A stretch of DNA of 64,000 nt from the NCBI RefSeq assembly GCF_025780075.1, contig NZ_JAOXHM010000001.1, positions 89,275-153,274 of the forward strand, given 5' to 3'. Below the pieces are notes generated by a model. The model was not told the DNA's origin and ran no database searches. It saw only the letters and a list, made by a program, of their open reading frames with translations. Position numbers and translations under genes: made by a program. Of the stretch, positions 12,098 through 26,291 are shown one piece after another; positions within the stretch are counted from its first letter, which is position 1; each line of letters opens with the position of its first letter. Source of the stretch: Ureaplasma sp. ES3154-GEN. GTDB taxonomy: Bacteria; Bacillota_I; Bacilli_A; Mycoplasmatales; Mycoplasmoidaceae.

Positions 12098-12131
12098 AGA
12101 AACGACAACCCTAGGAGTGGTCGTCGTTTCT
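12098..12131 (-). promoter_or_regulatory. Hairpin in the nusA operon leader (terminator or attenuator)
   Basis: AGAAACGAC (12098-12106) pairs with GTCGTTTCT (12123-12131), extended by two G-C pairs across an internal loop, 28 nt before the nusA start. On the minus strand it is followed only by TTTATCTC, a weak T-tract. A minus-strand TATAAT-like box lies just upstream (about 12141-12151). It may therefore be the terminator of the transporter gene at 12203 or a 5' hairpin of the nusA message. Confidence 0.5.
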
Positions 12132-12202
12132 ATAAAATATATAAAATTATAATAATTATAAACTAATTTCTCAAAAACAGCAAGACCTATAATAAAAAAC
12201 AC

Positions 12203-13192
12203 CTAATTATTTTTAATTCTAATTTTATTATTTAAGTTAAATAACGGTCTAATCCACTTATGTTTTGCGATGTTTTTAACGTTAACAAAAATATAATCAA
12301 AGCTAAAAACAATACTAGTAAACAAAATAATATAAACAGGGGTTTTAACGCTTTCTTTAATAATTCGAGGAAGCAGATAATAATTTGCTCCATATTTTAA
12401 ATACAATGTTGCTTTACGCCCGATATATTCTAAATACTTAACACTTGTAATTGGTCCCAGAGCAAACGAGAATACAAGAGTGGAAAATAATACTAACATT
12501 GAGCCGTAAATTAAATACACTAGGTGCTTTTTGGGATTCTTACGGTTTTTAAAATAGTATATTAAAACAAAAAATTCTGTAATTAAAAAGAAAAAAATTA
12601 AGAATCCTAGGGCAAGATATTTAAAAGTATTAACAAAATTGTCCTCAAGACTAAATTGAGATTTACGATTATTGTGGTATTTGAAGACAGATGCATTGGG
12701 ACTAATTAATTCAATAATAATAACAAAGGTGAAAACAATGAATAGCATATAGAGAATCTGACTAACTAGTAAATCCACAATTGGCCGGGTGGTATTTTTA
12801 CGTAATGTAGCAATTGAACCTAGTAAACCCGCAACTAATCCTACAATAGGTTCTTGAATAGCATACATCCAAAACCAAACCGCTGGTCTAATTAAAAATC
12901 CAACTGTATCGGTCAGAAAACCTGAAAAAAACCCAATTACTGGTCCAAAATACCATCCCAAAACCATCAATGGTAACCAGGCAAAAGAAATCGTAGTGTT
13001 CACCCCAGTTAGTTTAATATTTAAGAATCCTAACCCTAAACGCAAACCAAATAAAAGAGCATAAACTGTCATTAAATTAATTGTGCGCATTAATTTTAAA
13101 GGATAAAAGGGGAATAAAAAAACTAAAAATTTACTTTTTAGTTTTATTTGACGGGGATTTTTGGAAAACAAGGAATATTGAAAAGAAAACAT
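12203..13192 (-). CDS. ECF transporter substrate-binding (S) component, folate-type-like
   Basis: A 329-residue polytopic membrane protein. The start chosen is ATG 13192, because AAAGGA lies 5 nt upstream; an in-frame ATG at 13225 would overlap the preceding gene and lacks a ribosome site. The N-terminal half has the pattern of FolT-like S components of energy-coupling-factor vitamin transporters: a helix with LFGLRLGLGFLN, then LGWYFGPVIGFFSGFLTD. S components bind a vitamin and dock to shared EcfT/A modules, none of which are in this window. At 329 residues it is much longer than the usual 170-200; the extra C-terminal part adds two or three helices. Substrate is inferred only from family resemblance. 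Confidence 0.62.
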   Translation of the reverse strand: MFSFQYSLFSKNPRQIKLKSKFLVFLFPFYPLKLMRTINLMTVYALLFGLRLGLGFLNIKLTGVNTTISFAWLPLMVLGWYFGPVIGFFSGFLTDTVGFLIRPAVWFWMYAIQEPIVGLVAGLLGSIATLRKNTTRPIVDLLVSQILYMLFIVFTFVIIIELISPNASVFKYHNNRKSQFSLEDNFVNTFKYLALGFLIFFFLITEFFVLIYYFKNRKNPKKHLVYLIYGSMLVLFSTLVFSFALGPITSVKYLEYIGRKATLYLKYGANYYLLPRIIKESVKTPVYIILFTSIVFSFDYIFVNVKNIAKHKWIRPLFNLNNKIRIKNN

Positions 13193-13214
13193 ATTCATCC
13201 TTTCTTGTTTATGA

Positions 13215-14582
13215 TTACATATCAAATAAGCGCGAAAACATCGATTGTGAACGCTTTACATACTGGTTTGGGTTAATTCTATCATTTAAAATATCATCAC
13301 GAATTTGATTAATCAATTCTGCATTTCGCTCGTGATCATATTTTGGTCGGAAGACAAGTGCAATAATTAAACATACAAGAATCGCAAAAATCATTGCAAA
13401 TTCAATCATTTTAAAGACAAAACTTGTCATTCAAACACTGAATAGATGGTCATAGAAAGCTTGCACTGAAACAGAATCACTGAAACGAATTGTTCCATCA
13501 TTCAACGGGTTATACCCTAATTTCTTATCTAAATAATTGAGTGAAAAATTACGAATATTATTAAATTCTAAAGCAATGTTTCCGTTTTTAAAACTAATTG
13601 TACCTTTATTGAAAATTTCAACAATTGCAATTATAAAGAATGCAACAATAAAAAAACCAAAGAAACCAAATTTAAAACTATATTTTGAATTTTCATTCTG
13701 ATTTCTCTTAAACACTGAAATTCCCATAAAGATCGTAATCAAACCAACAGCGATTAACATCACAGGAACACCTATGCTATTAACTTGCGATAAAGAAAAA
13801 ATTCCTCTTTTATTATCATCCCGTGTAATTTCAACATATAAATCACTATTAGTAATGATTGTTGTTTTTGTAGCAAACGAAATAACAGCAGATAAGAAAA
13901 GTAACAATAATAGTGCAAAAATTGAGTATTTAATAATTGGAATAATTCGTGGTTTTGTTTTATAAATATAAATTTTATTATCTAAAACCTGCTGATTTCA
14001 AACCATCATTGCAGCCTGGTCTAAATATTGATTTTTGAAAACATCTTCATCCATTGAAGATTGTTTACTTTGGTTTGTAGTTTCTTGATCACTAATAGTC
14101 TCATCATCTAAATCAACAACTTGGTCGCTTGCAACCTTATTAACAGCTGGTTCAGTTTCTACTTTTGTTTGTTCAATTTCTTCGTACCCGTATGATTCTT
14201 TTTTATCATAAATAAAGTTGACACTTGTAAATTGAGAAACGAATTCCCCAATATTTAGAGTATAAGTATTTTGCACATAATGCTGCAATGAAGATAATAA
14301 ATCTTCATAATCATCGACATCGTTTAGTTGAATGGGTGTAGAAATAATATTTGGATGGTAAGCGATTAGAGCTTTATTAAATTCAACACTATTATTAACA
14401 GTGTCTCTGTTTGTTGTTTCCTGCTCTAGTTGTTCAAGCATCACAATGACTTGTGATACTAGTTGAGCAAAATCCTTATCCGTTGCGACCGCGTGATTTA
14501 ATTTTTGGTTTAAAAATACAATATTTAAATACGCATTGGTTTTTGTCCGCAACAAAAGGGCATTATTGAGGTTATTAATCAT
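13215..14582 (-). CDS. Membrane protein of unknown function
   Basis: A single 455-residue frame once two TGA codons (13998-14000 and 13431-13433) are read as Trp. The first 195 residues are soluble and helical, with an acidic Gln/Glu-rich stretch (about 130-190). Four hydrophobic segments follow: about residues 215-235, 265-285, 300-320 and near 390-410. A basic segment containing PRIIPIIK precedes the first helix. I recognise no family. It starts 27 bp after holA behind AAGGAAAAATAA and is followed 22 bp later by the ECF S component, so it is probably in the same transcript. The soluble N-terminus is likely cytoplasmic because there is no signal peptide. Confidence 0.75.
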
Positions 14583-14609
14583 TTATTTTTCCTTTCAGAA
14601 ATTGTAGAT

Positions 14610-15509
14610 TCAATTAGATAATCCTAATATCTTATTTATTTTACTTGATTTTAGATCAAGATCTAAAAATATTAACTTTTTTATTTGCGAATATAAATGA
14701 TCATAACTAATATATTGCAAATGCTGCACATAATTTTGCATTTGAAAAGGTAATATTTTTAATTCTTTTGTAATTTGGGATGTTGATATTTTTTGATCAA
14801 GCTTTTTTTTAACAACTGCGTAATTAACTAGTAAACTTAGCATTAAATTAATGATACTTGTTTCATCATAACCAGATAATTTTAATTGTTGAATTAATTT
14901 GTTTAGTTCTTCATATTTTTTGGAAAACAAAAAGTTTAATAAATGAAATATATTAGCATCATCATAAACACTAGTATATATTTTAATTATATTTTTATCT
15001 ATATTTTTAATTTGAGTTAATGCAAGTTTTTCTAATTCTTGATGCAAGAAAAAACGATTGTAATTTGTATTAAACAATAGCATTTTAATAGCTTCATCAG
15101 TAATTTTCCAACTGTTATGGTTAGCAAAATCTACTACATATTTATGAGCACTTGTTTTAGTCCATGTAACATCATTAATAACTATTTGAGCATTTAAAAA
15201 TGCTTTAATTTTTGCCGCTTTACTAATATTTTTAGGATCAATAAGAAACACACAATTTAGTTGCTGATAGTTTGGGTGGCTAAAAATTTTTTTATTAAAT
15301 TCCTCAAAAGTATCTAATGTACTAAAAAAAGTTGTATTTTCAATCACATATGTTTTTGCATCATCAAACAAAAAAGACTGTGTTAAAGCATCTAACATTT
15401 CAACCATTTCATCAGGTTGGATTTTTATAATTTCATCATGTATATTATTTTTTAACCAATTATTAAAAAATAAGTAGTAGTCACTGACTAAAAAAGTTTT
15501 ATGATTCAT
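14610..15509 (-). CDS. holA: DNA polymerase III delta subunit-like protein
   Basis: The clamp-loader subunit that opens the beta sliding clamp. The 299-residue product matches the low-conservation HolA family of Mollicutes: an N-terminal segment with SFLFDDAKTYVIENTTFF, a central LIDPKN strand resembling the AAA+ delta fold but without a Walker A motif, and a helical C-terminal collar with ETSIINLMLSLLVNYAVVKK, typical of delta. Its first 11 bp overlap the end of the methyltransferase gene, indicating coupled translation. All visible Trp codons are TGG. The call rests on overall pattern and length rather than a hard motif. Confidence 0.7.
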   Translation of the reverse strand: MNHKTFLVSDYYLFFNNWLKNNIHDEIIKIQPDEMVEMLDALTQSFLFDDAKTYVIENTTFFSTLDTFEEFNKKIFSHPNYQQLNCVFLIDPKNISKAAKIKAFLNAQIVINDVTWTKTSAHKYVVDFANHNSWKITDEAIKMLLFNTNYNRFFLHQELEKLALTQIKNIDKNIIKIYTSVYDDANIFHLLNFLFSKKYEELNKLIQQLKLSGYDETSIINLMLSLLVNYAVVKKKLDQKISTSQITKELKILPFQMQNYVQHLQYISYDHLYSQIKKLIFLDLDLKSSKINKILGLSN

Positions 15510-16275
15510 AATTTAAAGCATACATAAAAATACTAGTTGCATTAGTTACATTTAACGATTCTGTGTTAGATAACATAATTTGCACAATGTGATCTGCTAA
15601 ATTAATAAAGATTTCATCCAAGCCATGACCTTCATTACCTACTAGTAGGCAATAAGGATTTGTATTATGAAATTGATGTAAAGGAGTTGCATTTTTATGT
15701 AACGCTGTTGCTATTTTAGTTAATTGTATCTTTTTTAAAAAATCCACCGCAGTTTGTTTTTGATTAATATTCAACACATTGATTTTAAAAGTTGCACCCA
15801 TTGCCGCTTTAATTGTTTTAGGATTATATAAATCAGCACAATTATATAAAACAATATTTTGCACATTAAAACTAACAGCAGAACGTAAAATAGTCCCAAG
15901 GTTTCCAGGATCTTGGATGTGGTCTAGAAATAAAATTGATTTTTTCATCGCTAATGGTTTGTTGATCATTTTTACTAAACCGAAAAGATGCCCACTTTGG
16001 ACATTGCTACTGATCTTTTTCGCAACCTGGTCACTAATTTGAATAATCGTAATATTATTAATGAGAGTATATGGAAAAAATTGCTCATAGTTTTTGTCAT
16101 AAAAACTGTTTGTGACAAATAAATGAGTGATTACAGCCTGATTATTAATCGCTTCATCTAATAATTTAATCCCTTCAATGACAAACGCCTGATGTTCATC
16201 ACGATATTTCTTGTCAGCAACAAGTTTTGCAGCATGGATAATTAAAGGATTTTTATTTGATGTAATTATTTGCAT
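15499..16275 (-). CDS. SpoU/TrmH-family RNA 2'-O-methyltransferase
   Basis: Methylates a ribose 2'-O in rRNA or tRNA using S-adenosylmethionine. The 258-residue protein has the N-terminal substrate-binding domain (EGIKLLDEAI near residue 32) and the knotted SPOUT domain with the three SpoU motifs: LDHIQDPGNLGTILRSA (about 118-134), LVGNEGHGLDE (about 212-222) and MLSNTESLNVTNATSIFMY at the C-terminus, with the expected Asn-Arg, Glu and Ser-Leu-Asn residues. Exact RNA target unknown; RlmB/TsnR-type 23S modification is most likely. It follows the 136-residue gene by 4 bp and overlaps holA by 11 bp. Confidence 0.9.
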   Translation of the reverse strand: MQIITSNKNPLIIHAAKLVADKKYRDEHQAFVIEGIKLLDEAINNQAVITHLFVTNSFYDKNYEQFFPYTLINNITIIQISDQVAKKISSNVQSGHLFGLVKMINKPLAMKKSILFLDHIQDPGNLGTILRSAVSFNVQNIVLYNCADLYNPKTIKAAMGATFKINVLNINQKQTAVDFLKKIQLTKIATALHKNATPLHQFHNTNPYCLLVGNEGHGLDEIFINLADHIVQIMLSNTESLNVTNATSIFMYALNYES

Positions 16276-16279
16276 TCTC

Positions 16280-16690
16280 TTATGATTTTCTTTTTACTTG
16301 TGGTTTTGGATCAGGTTTCTGTTCAGGGGTTGGGGTTGGGGTTGTTTCAGTTTCATCGTCATTAAATCCAAAACTAAAAGGGTTATTTTTAGTAAATTCT
16401 TCGTTATCTTTTAATGTCTGCATAAAATCACTTAGTGTCTTACTAAAATCTTCCATACTATCACCACGAAGATGTTCAGAAGCTTTTTGCATATGCTGTG
16501 TCATTTCTTTCATAAATTCCGCAGCATTAGGGTTAATTGCAACCTTATCTGTAGTTTTAACTAAATCAATAATTAAGTCTTGAATAAAATCAACCATCGG
16601 AGTTAATCCGGCGGGATCTAATTGCATCTTAAAGTTTTCTAATTTTTCATAATTTTCATCTGAAAATTCAATTGTAATTTTTTTACTCAT
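16280..16690 (-). CDS. Small acidic protein with Pro-rich tail, function unknown
   Basis: A 136-residue soluble protein starting at ATG 16690 behind a good AGGAGGATTT-like site (the plus strand reads AAATCCTCCT). The first 100 residues are helical and Met-rich, with no motif I recognise. Residues about 110-136 form a Thr-Pro-rich tail (TPTPTPEQKPDPKP) ending in basic KRKS. It heads an apparent minus-strand transcript with the methyltransferase and holA and is divergent from lemA. Confidence 0.7.
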   Translation of the reverse strand: MSKKITIEFSDENYEKLENFKMQLDPAGLTPMVDFIQDLIIDLVKTTDKVAINPNAAEFMKEMTQHMQKASEHLRGDSMEDFSKTLSDFMQTLKDNEEFTKNNPFSFGFNDDETETTPTPTPEQKPDPKPQVKRKS

Positions 16691-16776
16691 AAATCCTCCT
16701 GCAAATTTAATATTACAATACCATTATTATATTATAATATAACGTATTAACATAATATTATGAATAAGAGGTTAAA

Positions 16777-17445
16777 ATGTCTGATATTAATTTATGAGAG
16801 CAACAATCTGCTGAAGGAATGCATCCCAACGTTTCAAATGTTAGAAATGATGCAAAAGCAAGTAAAGGAGAAAAAGCATTATATATTTTCTTTTGAATTC
16901 TAGGTGTGATCTCTTTGCTTGGCTGAATTGGTCTTTTAGTTTGAAAGATTAAACAAAAAAATAGTTTTCTAAGTGAGAAAAATGATTTAAATGAAGCATC
17001 TTCACAAATCCAGGTAAATCAAGCAAAACGATTTGATACTTTAAATAAACTTGTTGAACAAGTAAGATCACATTATAAATTCGAAAATAGCGTTTTAGAT
17101 GATGTCACAAAAAATCGATCAATGCGTTTAACAAATGACGTGGAAAAAGATGAACAAACAATTCAACAGTTACAATCATTAGTTAATGTTGCGTTTGAAC
17201 GTTATCCCGATTTAAAATCATCAACAATGGTGATGGAATTGATGTCTGTTTCAACTTGATTGGAAAAAGAAATCGCATCAGCGCGTCGTGCATACAACGC
17301 ATTATCAACTGCATGAAATGCAAAGATTTTTTCATTTATGCCTGTAATTGTAGCAGAACAAATGAAATTATCAACAATGCCTGTTTTTGCTGCAACACAA
17401 GCAGAACGTCAAGATGTCAATATGGCAAGTTTATCAAACTGATAA
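16777..17445 (+). CDS. lemA: LemA-family membrane protein
   Basis: A 222-residue protein; ATG 16777 behind AAGAGGTTAAA. A short polar N-terminus is followed by one transmembrane helix (about residues 35-58) and a long helical domain with the LemA pattern RFDTLNKLVEQVRSHYKFE and ARRAYNALSTAWNAK. The C-terminus ends near MKLSTMPVFAATQAERQDV, close to the family's PxxFAA block. The function of LemA proteins is not established; most are membrane anchored with an extended helical bundle. Several TGA codons are read as Trp. Confidence 0.88.
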
Positions 17446-17449
17446 AATT

Positions 17450-17486
17450 AAATAAAAATACCACTACCGGGTGGTATTTTTATTTA
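17450..17486. terminator. Bidirectional terminator between lemA and pip
   Basis: AAATAAAAATACCAC pairs with GTGGTATTTTTATTT around a short G/C loop, flanked by A and T runs. It serves the convergent lemA (+) and pip (-) genes. Confidence 0.85.
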
Positions 17487-17522
17487 TTTAAAAAAGTTGT
17501 TTTTTAAATAATAACTTGCTTA

Positions 17523-18464
17523 TTATTTAATTTTTTCATCCAAAATTTCAAGAATTTGTTTCAAAAGTGGGATGTCACGAGTTGTGTGTCCTGCTTTTTT
17601 AACAATATATAATTCACTATTTGGTAATTTTTTATGCAAATCATAAGCATCTATGGGGCGACAATCAAGATCAAATGCTCCGTGAACAATATAAGTTTTA
17701 ATATTTTTAATAACATCTGCATTATTAAGAATATAGTTCTCTTCTAAAAAGCTATTATTATAAAAGTAATGGTTTTCAAGTTTAGCAACCGCAAACTCTT
17801 CTCTGTCAACCCGTTTTGGTCATTTCTGATCATTAACTGAAACAAGCGAAGTTTCTCAATCATTTCATTGATAAGCAGCAGCCAACATAACCGCTGGATC
17901 ATATGAGTTTAATAACTTGTGGTACGCCTTGATTACATCACTTCGTTCCTCTTCTGGAATTCCATCTACAAATTGTTCATATTCCACTGGGCGCATCATA
18001 TTCGCACCATCTTGGTATAATCATTTGATTGATGAAGCACGTGCGAGAAACACACCACGCAATAGTAAACTACGAACATCTTCAGGATACTTAATTGCAT
18101 AGACAAGAGCAAGAGTTGTTCCTCATGAACCACCAAAAATAACTCATTTTTCAATATTTAAAGTTCGTTTCAGTAGTTGCATATCTTCAACTAAATGATG
18201 GGTGGTATTGTTTTCAAGACTCAAAAAAGGTTTTGATTTTCCACATCCTCGTTGATCAAAAGTAATTACAAAGTATTTTTTAGGGTCAAAAAAACGATGT
18301 GCAGCACTCCCGACTGATCCACCAGGACCACCGTGGACATAAACTACAGGGATTCCATTTTTATTTCCAGATAATTCATAATAAATTTGGTGTTTGTCAG
18401 ATGTTGTAATATAACCCGTGTATCACGGCGTTGTTTTAGGATAAAGGTATTTTTTATAAGGCAT
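17523..18464 (-). CDS. pip: Proline iminopeptidase
   Basis: Removes N-terminal proline from peptides (peptidase family S33). The 313-residue alpha/beta-hydrolase shows VHGGPGG (oxyanion loop, about residue 43), DQRGCGKS (about 72) and the nucleophile elbow GGSWGTTLAL (about 112), then Asp in HGAFDLDCRP and the catalytic His in KKAGHTTRD near the C-terminus. Length matches the family. Five or more Trp are encoded by TGA. It starts 6 bp before the end of leuS's coding region ends on the same strand, so leuS and pip are probably co-transcribed. Confidence 0.94.
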
Positions 18465-18469
18465 AAGTT

Positions 18470-20893
<2,424 letters not shown>

Positions 20894-20947
20894 ATAATAT
20901 CCTTTCTGTTATGATAAATTATATTTTATATTGTAAATGTAGGTTTA

Positions 20948-21679
20948 ATGATGAATTATAAAATTAGTGTTCAATATGATGGAACCAATTATTATGGTTG
21001 AGCAAAACAACCAAATAAACAAACAATCCAAGAGGTTATTGAAAAAACATTTCAACAAGTATTTAAACTTGATGGAATTAAAGTTATTGGATCAGGACGA
21101 ACCGATCGATATGTCCATGCATATCAACAAGTTTGTAATGTATTCCACGCAAATTTGCACTATCCATCACACATAATTCAAAAAGCCATTAACGCTTTTT
21201 TACCTTCTGATATTCAAATCATTGATGTAAAAATAGTTGATGATGATTTTCACGCTCAATACAATGCTATCAATAAGACCTATATGTATGTCATTAACAA
21301 AGAAACAAATTTGTTTGAACGCCATTATGCATATTATGATAGTCGTTTAAAATGAGATATTAATCGACTAGAAATAATTAAGCAACAATTTTATGGAACA
21401 CATAATTTTCTTTCATTTAGCACTAGTGAACTAACTAATACTGTACGGGAAATTCAAGCAATTGAAATTATTGAAACAAAGAAAGATGTAAGAATTTATA
21501 TTACAGGAAACGGTTTTTTAAAAAATATGGTTCGAATGGTAGTGGCAAGTATGTTGATGTATATGAACTATGAACGAACCGAAGCAGAAATCATTTATCT
21601 TTTAAACCATCCGCTAAAAGGAAGTGCTCAAGCAATTCTTCCAGGACACGGATTATATCTAATGAAAGTTAATTATTAA
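20948..21679 (+). CDS. truA: tRNA pseudouridine(38-40) synthase
   Basis: Modifies uridines 38-40 in the tRNA anticodon arm. The 243-residue protein has the catalytic block GSGRTDRYVHA with Asp at about residue 53, FLSFSTSE in the middle and the C-terminal GNGFLKNMVRMVV motif. Two ATGs are adjacent (20948 and 20951); AGG at 20941-20943 fits the second slightly better, and the difference is one residue. A TGA at residue 18 is read as Trp (YYGWA), the conserved position. It ends 7 bp before the convergent pheT stop. Confidence 0.95.
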
Positions 21680-21686
21680 ATTAAAT

Positions 21687-24008
21687 TTAATTGATTTGAT
21701 AAGATTCTAATAATGCTTGAATTTCCTTCATCAATGAAATAATTTCATCATTACTAATAATTCGGGAATTATTATTAAAATGGACACGGAATGTATATAC
21801 TGTGTGCGTGTCTTTAATGTAAACATCATACACATATACTTGGTGTACTTGTTTTATTTTTCTTAAAGAAGCTAAAATTTTATTTAAATTAGTTTGGTTG
21901 TTTAAAGGAATTGAAAAATCCTTAATGATGTCGTGAAAACTACTTATCGGTTGATATATAACCGGTTGTTTTGGCTGTATTAAGTCTCACGGAATATTTA
22001 AGCTAACTAAATATACTGGATCAATAAAATCATACCCCTGACTAATGTTTTGTTTTAATAAACCTAGATAACCATGGGTTAGTTGGTTTTTAAAACTAAT
22101 TTTTAAGGACTGATTTGTGTTCAATTCCATAGCATCATCGTTTGCTAAGTACTCAAGTTTTAAACCTAAATGATCGGCAATTAATTGAGCAAAGTTTTTA
22201 GCTACTAATAAATTCGGCTGTAAACCCTGATGTTCAAAAGAGTTATAAAATAAAAAACTACTTAAAGCGATCGTAATATTTAATGCTTTGTTCTCTGTTG
22301 TTTGGTTAATTTCTGTAATTTCAAAAACGTTTTGTAAATCGTTTTTATAATGTAAATTATAAGTTAAAGCATCTAAAACACTATCAATGTTATTTAGTTT
22401 TAAATGAGCCTTACTTGATGAAAGTGGATTAAGAATGTCATATGTCTTTTGGTTTGGATAGTATCAATTAAAAGCATATGCTTTAGACTCTGGTTTCAAA
22501 TGGTAGGTTTTTAATTCTACTAAATTATTATTAATCAGTTTTTCTTTTAATTGATAAACCACATCGTATTTGAAATTGTTAACTTTATTGCTATTAGCGG
22601 ATGCAATGGGTAAAGCAGGAATCTTATTAATATCATAGAGTTTAATAACATCCTCAAACACATCATACTCGTTTAGCACATCAGTTCGATAAACAGGGGC
22701 AATAACATTATCCTTTGCGATTAAATAACCTAGACGAATTAAAAATTCTTGTGCCTGCTTAATATTAATATCATTAGTTCCTAGTACCTGATAAAGCTTG
22801 TTTCAATTAACATTGATACTAGTTGTTGGTTCTTCAAAAGTTGCAAACAGTAGTTTTTGATAATTTTTAAAATAATTTTGTAAATATTTAACGGTCAGTA
22901 ATGTGACAGATTCATTGAGTGGTTTAGAAAACAAACTAGCTGCATTTGAATTAATTTTTAACCGGTTGGCTGTTTTTTTCACATATGTAAAATCAAAATT
23001 AGCACATTCAATATAAACATTTTTTGTTTGATTATCAACTGCGTGACTAGCAGCGCCCATAATCCCACATAAAGCAATAACACCAGTGTCATCAGTTAAA
23101 ACTAAATCCCCTGGTAACAAATCGTAAGTTTGTTGGTCGATCCCCACCATTCGGGTAGTAGTTGTTAGTTCGCGAACAAATAATTTTCCCACTACCTTGT
23201 CCGCATCAAAACAGTGCATAGGGTTTGAAGTCATCAGAGTTAAATAGTTTAAGTGATCATTGAAATTATTGTGTACAACTATTTTATGATGTGCTAATAG
23301 AACTTTTTGTTTCAAGCTAACAGTAGTATCAAAATTGGTAATCTTTGTTAAAAAATAACTGCGAATAATATTGGTGTTAACACTAATAATATCACTTGTT
23401 AAAGGTTGAATATTAATTGTTTCATTCTTATCATAAACAAAATTATAAAGAGCACTTAATTCTTTAATTATATAATGGTAGCTATTTAATTCATTACGAT
23501 TTGATGGCAAGGATAAGTCAATCATTAAATCCTTAATATAAAGATCATCTAATAATGTCAATGCCTGTTCAACTTCTTTTGTTGCAATGGCGTTTGCTCG
23601 ATCAATTTTAGAATAATAACTTGCGTGTTCATAATCTAATTCATCAATTCCCAACAACATCCCGTAAGATACAACACCTTTAAAATCACGCTCAGTTATT
23701 GTAAAATTACCGATCTTTGCACCAGTGTGCGCCACCAAAACCCAATCCCCAATCATTAAATGCAATTGGTTTGTTACAATTTGTAACTTTTGATTATCAT
23801 TATTCAAAAAAATAACTTGAACCTTATTTAATTGTGGATGATCTGCACGATCAATGATTTGTAAACAACTAATCTTATCAATATTAGATACAGGATTTAC
23901 TTGCTCCACCTCGCACCCTAAGTTCATTAATGATTGTAATAATTCATTAAAAGGAACTTCTGCTAAATTCGGTTGTATTTCTAAGATTTTTTTATAACTA
24001 ATTAACAT
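21687..24008 (-). CDS. pheT: Phenylalanyl-tRNA synthetase beta subunit
   Basis: Partner of PheS in the alpha2-beta2 enzyme. The 773-residue product has the N-terminal tRNA-binding (EMAP-like) domain with ADHPQLNKVQV and WVLVAHTGAKIG, the B3/B4 editing region with LVLTDDTGVIALCGIMGAASHAV (read in pieces), and a C-terminal ferredoxin-like anticodon-binding domain. It starts 11 bp after pheS behind AGAAAGGAAC. TGA-encoded Trp occur in the middle. Length is near that of other mycoplasma PheT. Confidence 0.95.
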
Positions 24009-24019
24009 AATGTTCCTTT

Positions 24020-25018
<999 letters not shown>

Positions 25019-25536
25019 CAGAGATTTTAACCTTCTTCTTTGTAAGACGTTTTGTTAACCGTTTAGTCTCTTTCTCGTCTTTGTTAATTTTTTGTTTTTG
25101 AGTAAAGAATTTAATTCAACTTGAAAATAAACGTTTTTCTTTTAGTTCAGGAATATAATGGTTAGAATATGACCAATATGCAAAAATATTAATGTTTAGT
25201 ATGAGAACACAAAACAACATAACCCCGACAACTGAACCCCATTTAAAAATTTGCAAAGCGTAATAATTATCCAAACTCACTCCGTATTTATCATCAATAA
25301 TAATATCGTAACGCACATCAATCCAGTGGTTGTATGATTTAAGTGAAAAATCCAAATTAACAGCAGCGTAAATAAGAATAGCAACTAAAATTGCAATAAA
25401 AATGTACGTAATCGCGGTAATTACCCAAAAACCTTTATAAGTTTTCATTCATTTACGTATTTTTTTTCATTTACTATTCTCTGGTACCTTTGCAGAAAAA
25501 GGCGGAGTGTTTAAATTATTTGTTTGTTGGTTTAAA

Positions 25537-26289
25537 TCATTGGTCATAGATAGTTTGCACTTCCTTTGTGAACACATATCGGTTAATCGTAAAATGCTTG
25601 TGTGTGTTTTTCTTAATTTGTTCTTTGATTTTTAATAAATGCTTAGTGTTCGCAGTTTTATACCCCAATAAATTACGTTCATAATCTTGGTAATTAAAAC
25701 CAAGAATATCATAATCGCTTAAATCATTAAAACCGGGTGATGGTTTTTTATCAATAATCGATTTAGGAAGTTGAAAATATGCTGCAAGTTTGTAAATTTG
25801 AGTTTTTAATAATCCGATTAATAAATGATAATCTGCATTATTATCACCATTTTTTGTGAAAAAACCTAAATGGTATTCATCAAAATTTAAACTTGAAATA
25901 ACAATTCCTTGATATTCATTTGCAACTGCATATAAGTAATTATTTCGAATACGAGTTTTTAAATTATCATAAACAATAGGGTTTGTAAATTGATTTTGCA
26001 TCATTGTTTGATAACTATCATAAATAGTTTTAAGATCAACTACTTCTATCATTGGATATTGTTTTTGCAAAATAAAAATATCTTGTTTATCATGGTTTGT
26101 AGATTCGATATCCAAAAAATATGCTTTAATACTAATTTTAATCGGTAAATTACTTAAGATTGCTAAACTCAAAGCGCTATCAATACCTCCAGATACTCCC
26201 AAAACCACAGTATCAATCTCATTGGTCGTTAAAAAATTAGTAAAGTTTTTGATCAATTTATGCAGATAACTTTGTAAACGTGTGCACAT
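25537..26289 (-). CDS. nadE: NH3-dependent NAD+ synthetase
   Basis: Makes NAD+ from deamido-NAD, ammonia and ATP. The 250-residue enzyme has the N-type ATP-pyrophosphatase P-loop GVSGGIDSALSLA at about residues 29-41, and further blocks KTRIRNNYLYAVAN and TKNGDNNADYH near 110-150 and KPSPGFNDLSDYD near 190. No glutaminase domain is present, so free ammonia is the nitrogen donor. It starts 2 bp before the obgE stop's end region on the same strand and overlaps the next gene by 11 bp. Confidence 0.95.
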   Translation of the reverse strand: MCTRLQSYLHKLIKNFTNFLTTNEIDTVVLGVSGGIDSALSLAILSNLPIKISIKAYFLDIESTNHDKQDIFILQKQYPMIEVVDLKTIYDSYQTMMQNQFTNPIVYDNLKTRIRNNYLYAVANEYQGIVISSLNFDEYHLGFFTKNGDNNADYHLLIGLLKTQIYKLAAYFQLPKSIIDKKPSPGFNDLSDYDILGFNYQDYERNLLGYKTANTKHLLKIKEQIKKNTHKHFTINRYVFTKEVQTIYDQ

Positions 26290-26291
26290 AA

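Noticed and set aside
13215..14582. Three separate small genes
   Set aside because: All pieces lie in one frame and are separated only by TGA codons; with code 4 they form a single 455-residue membrane protein.
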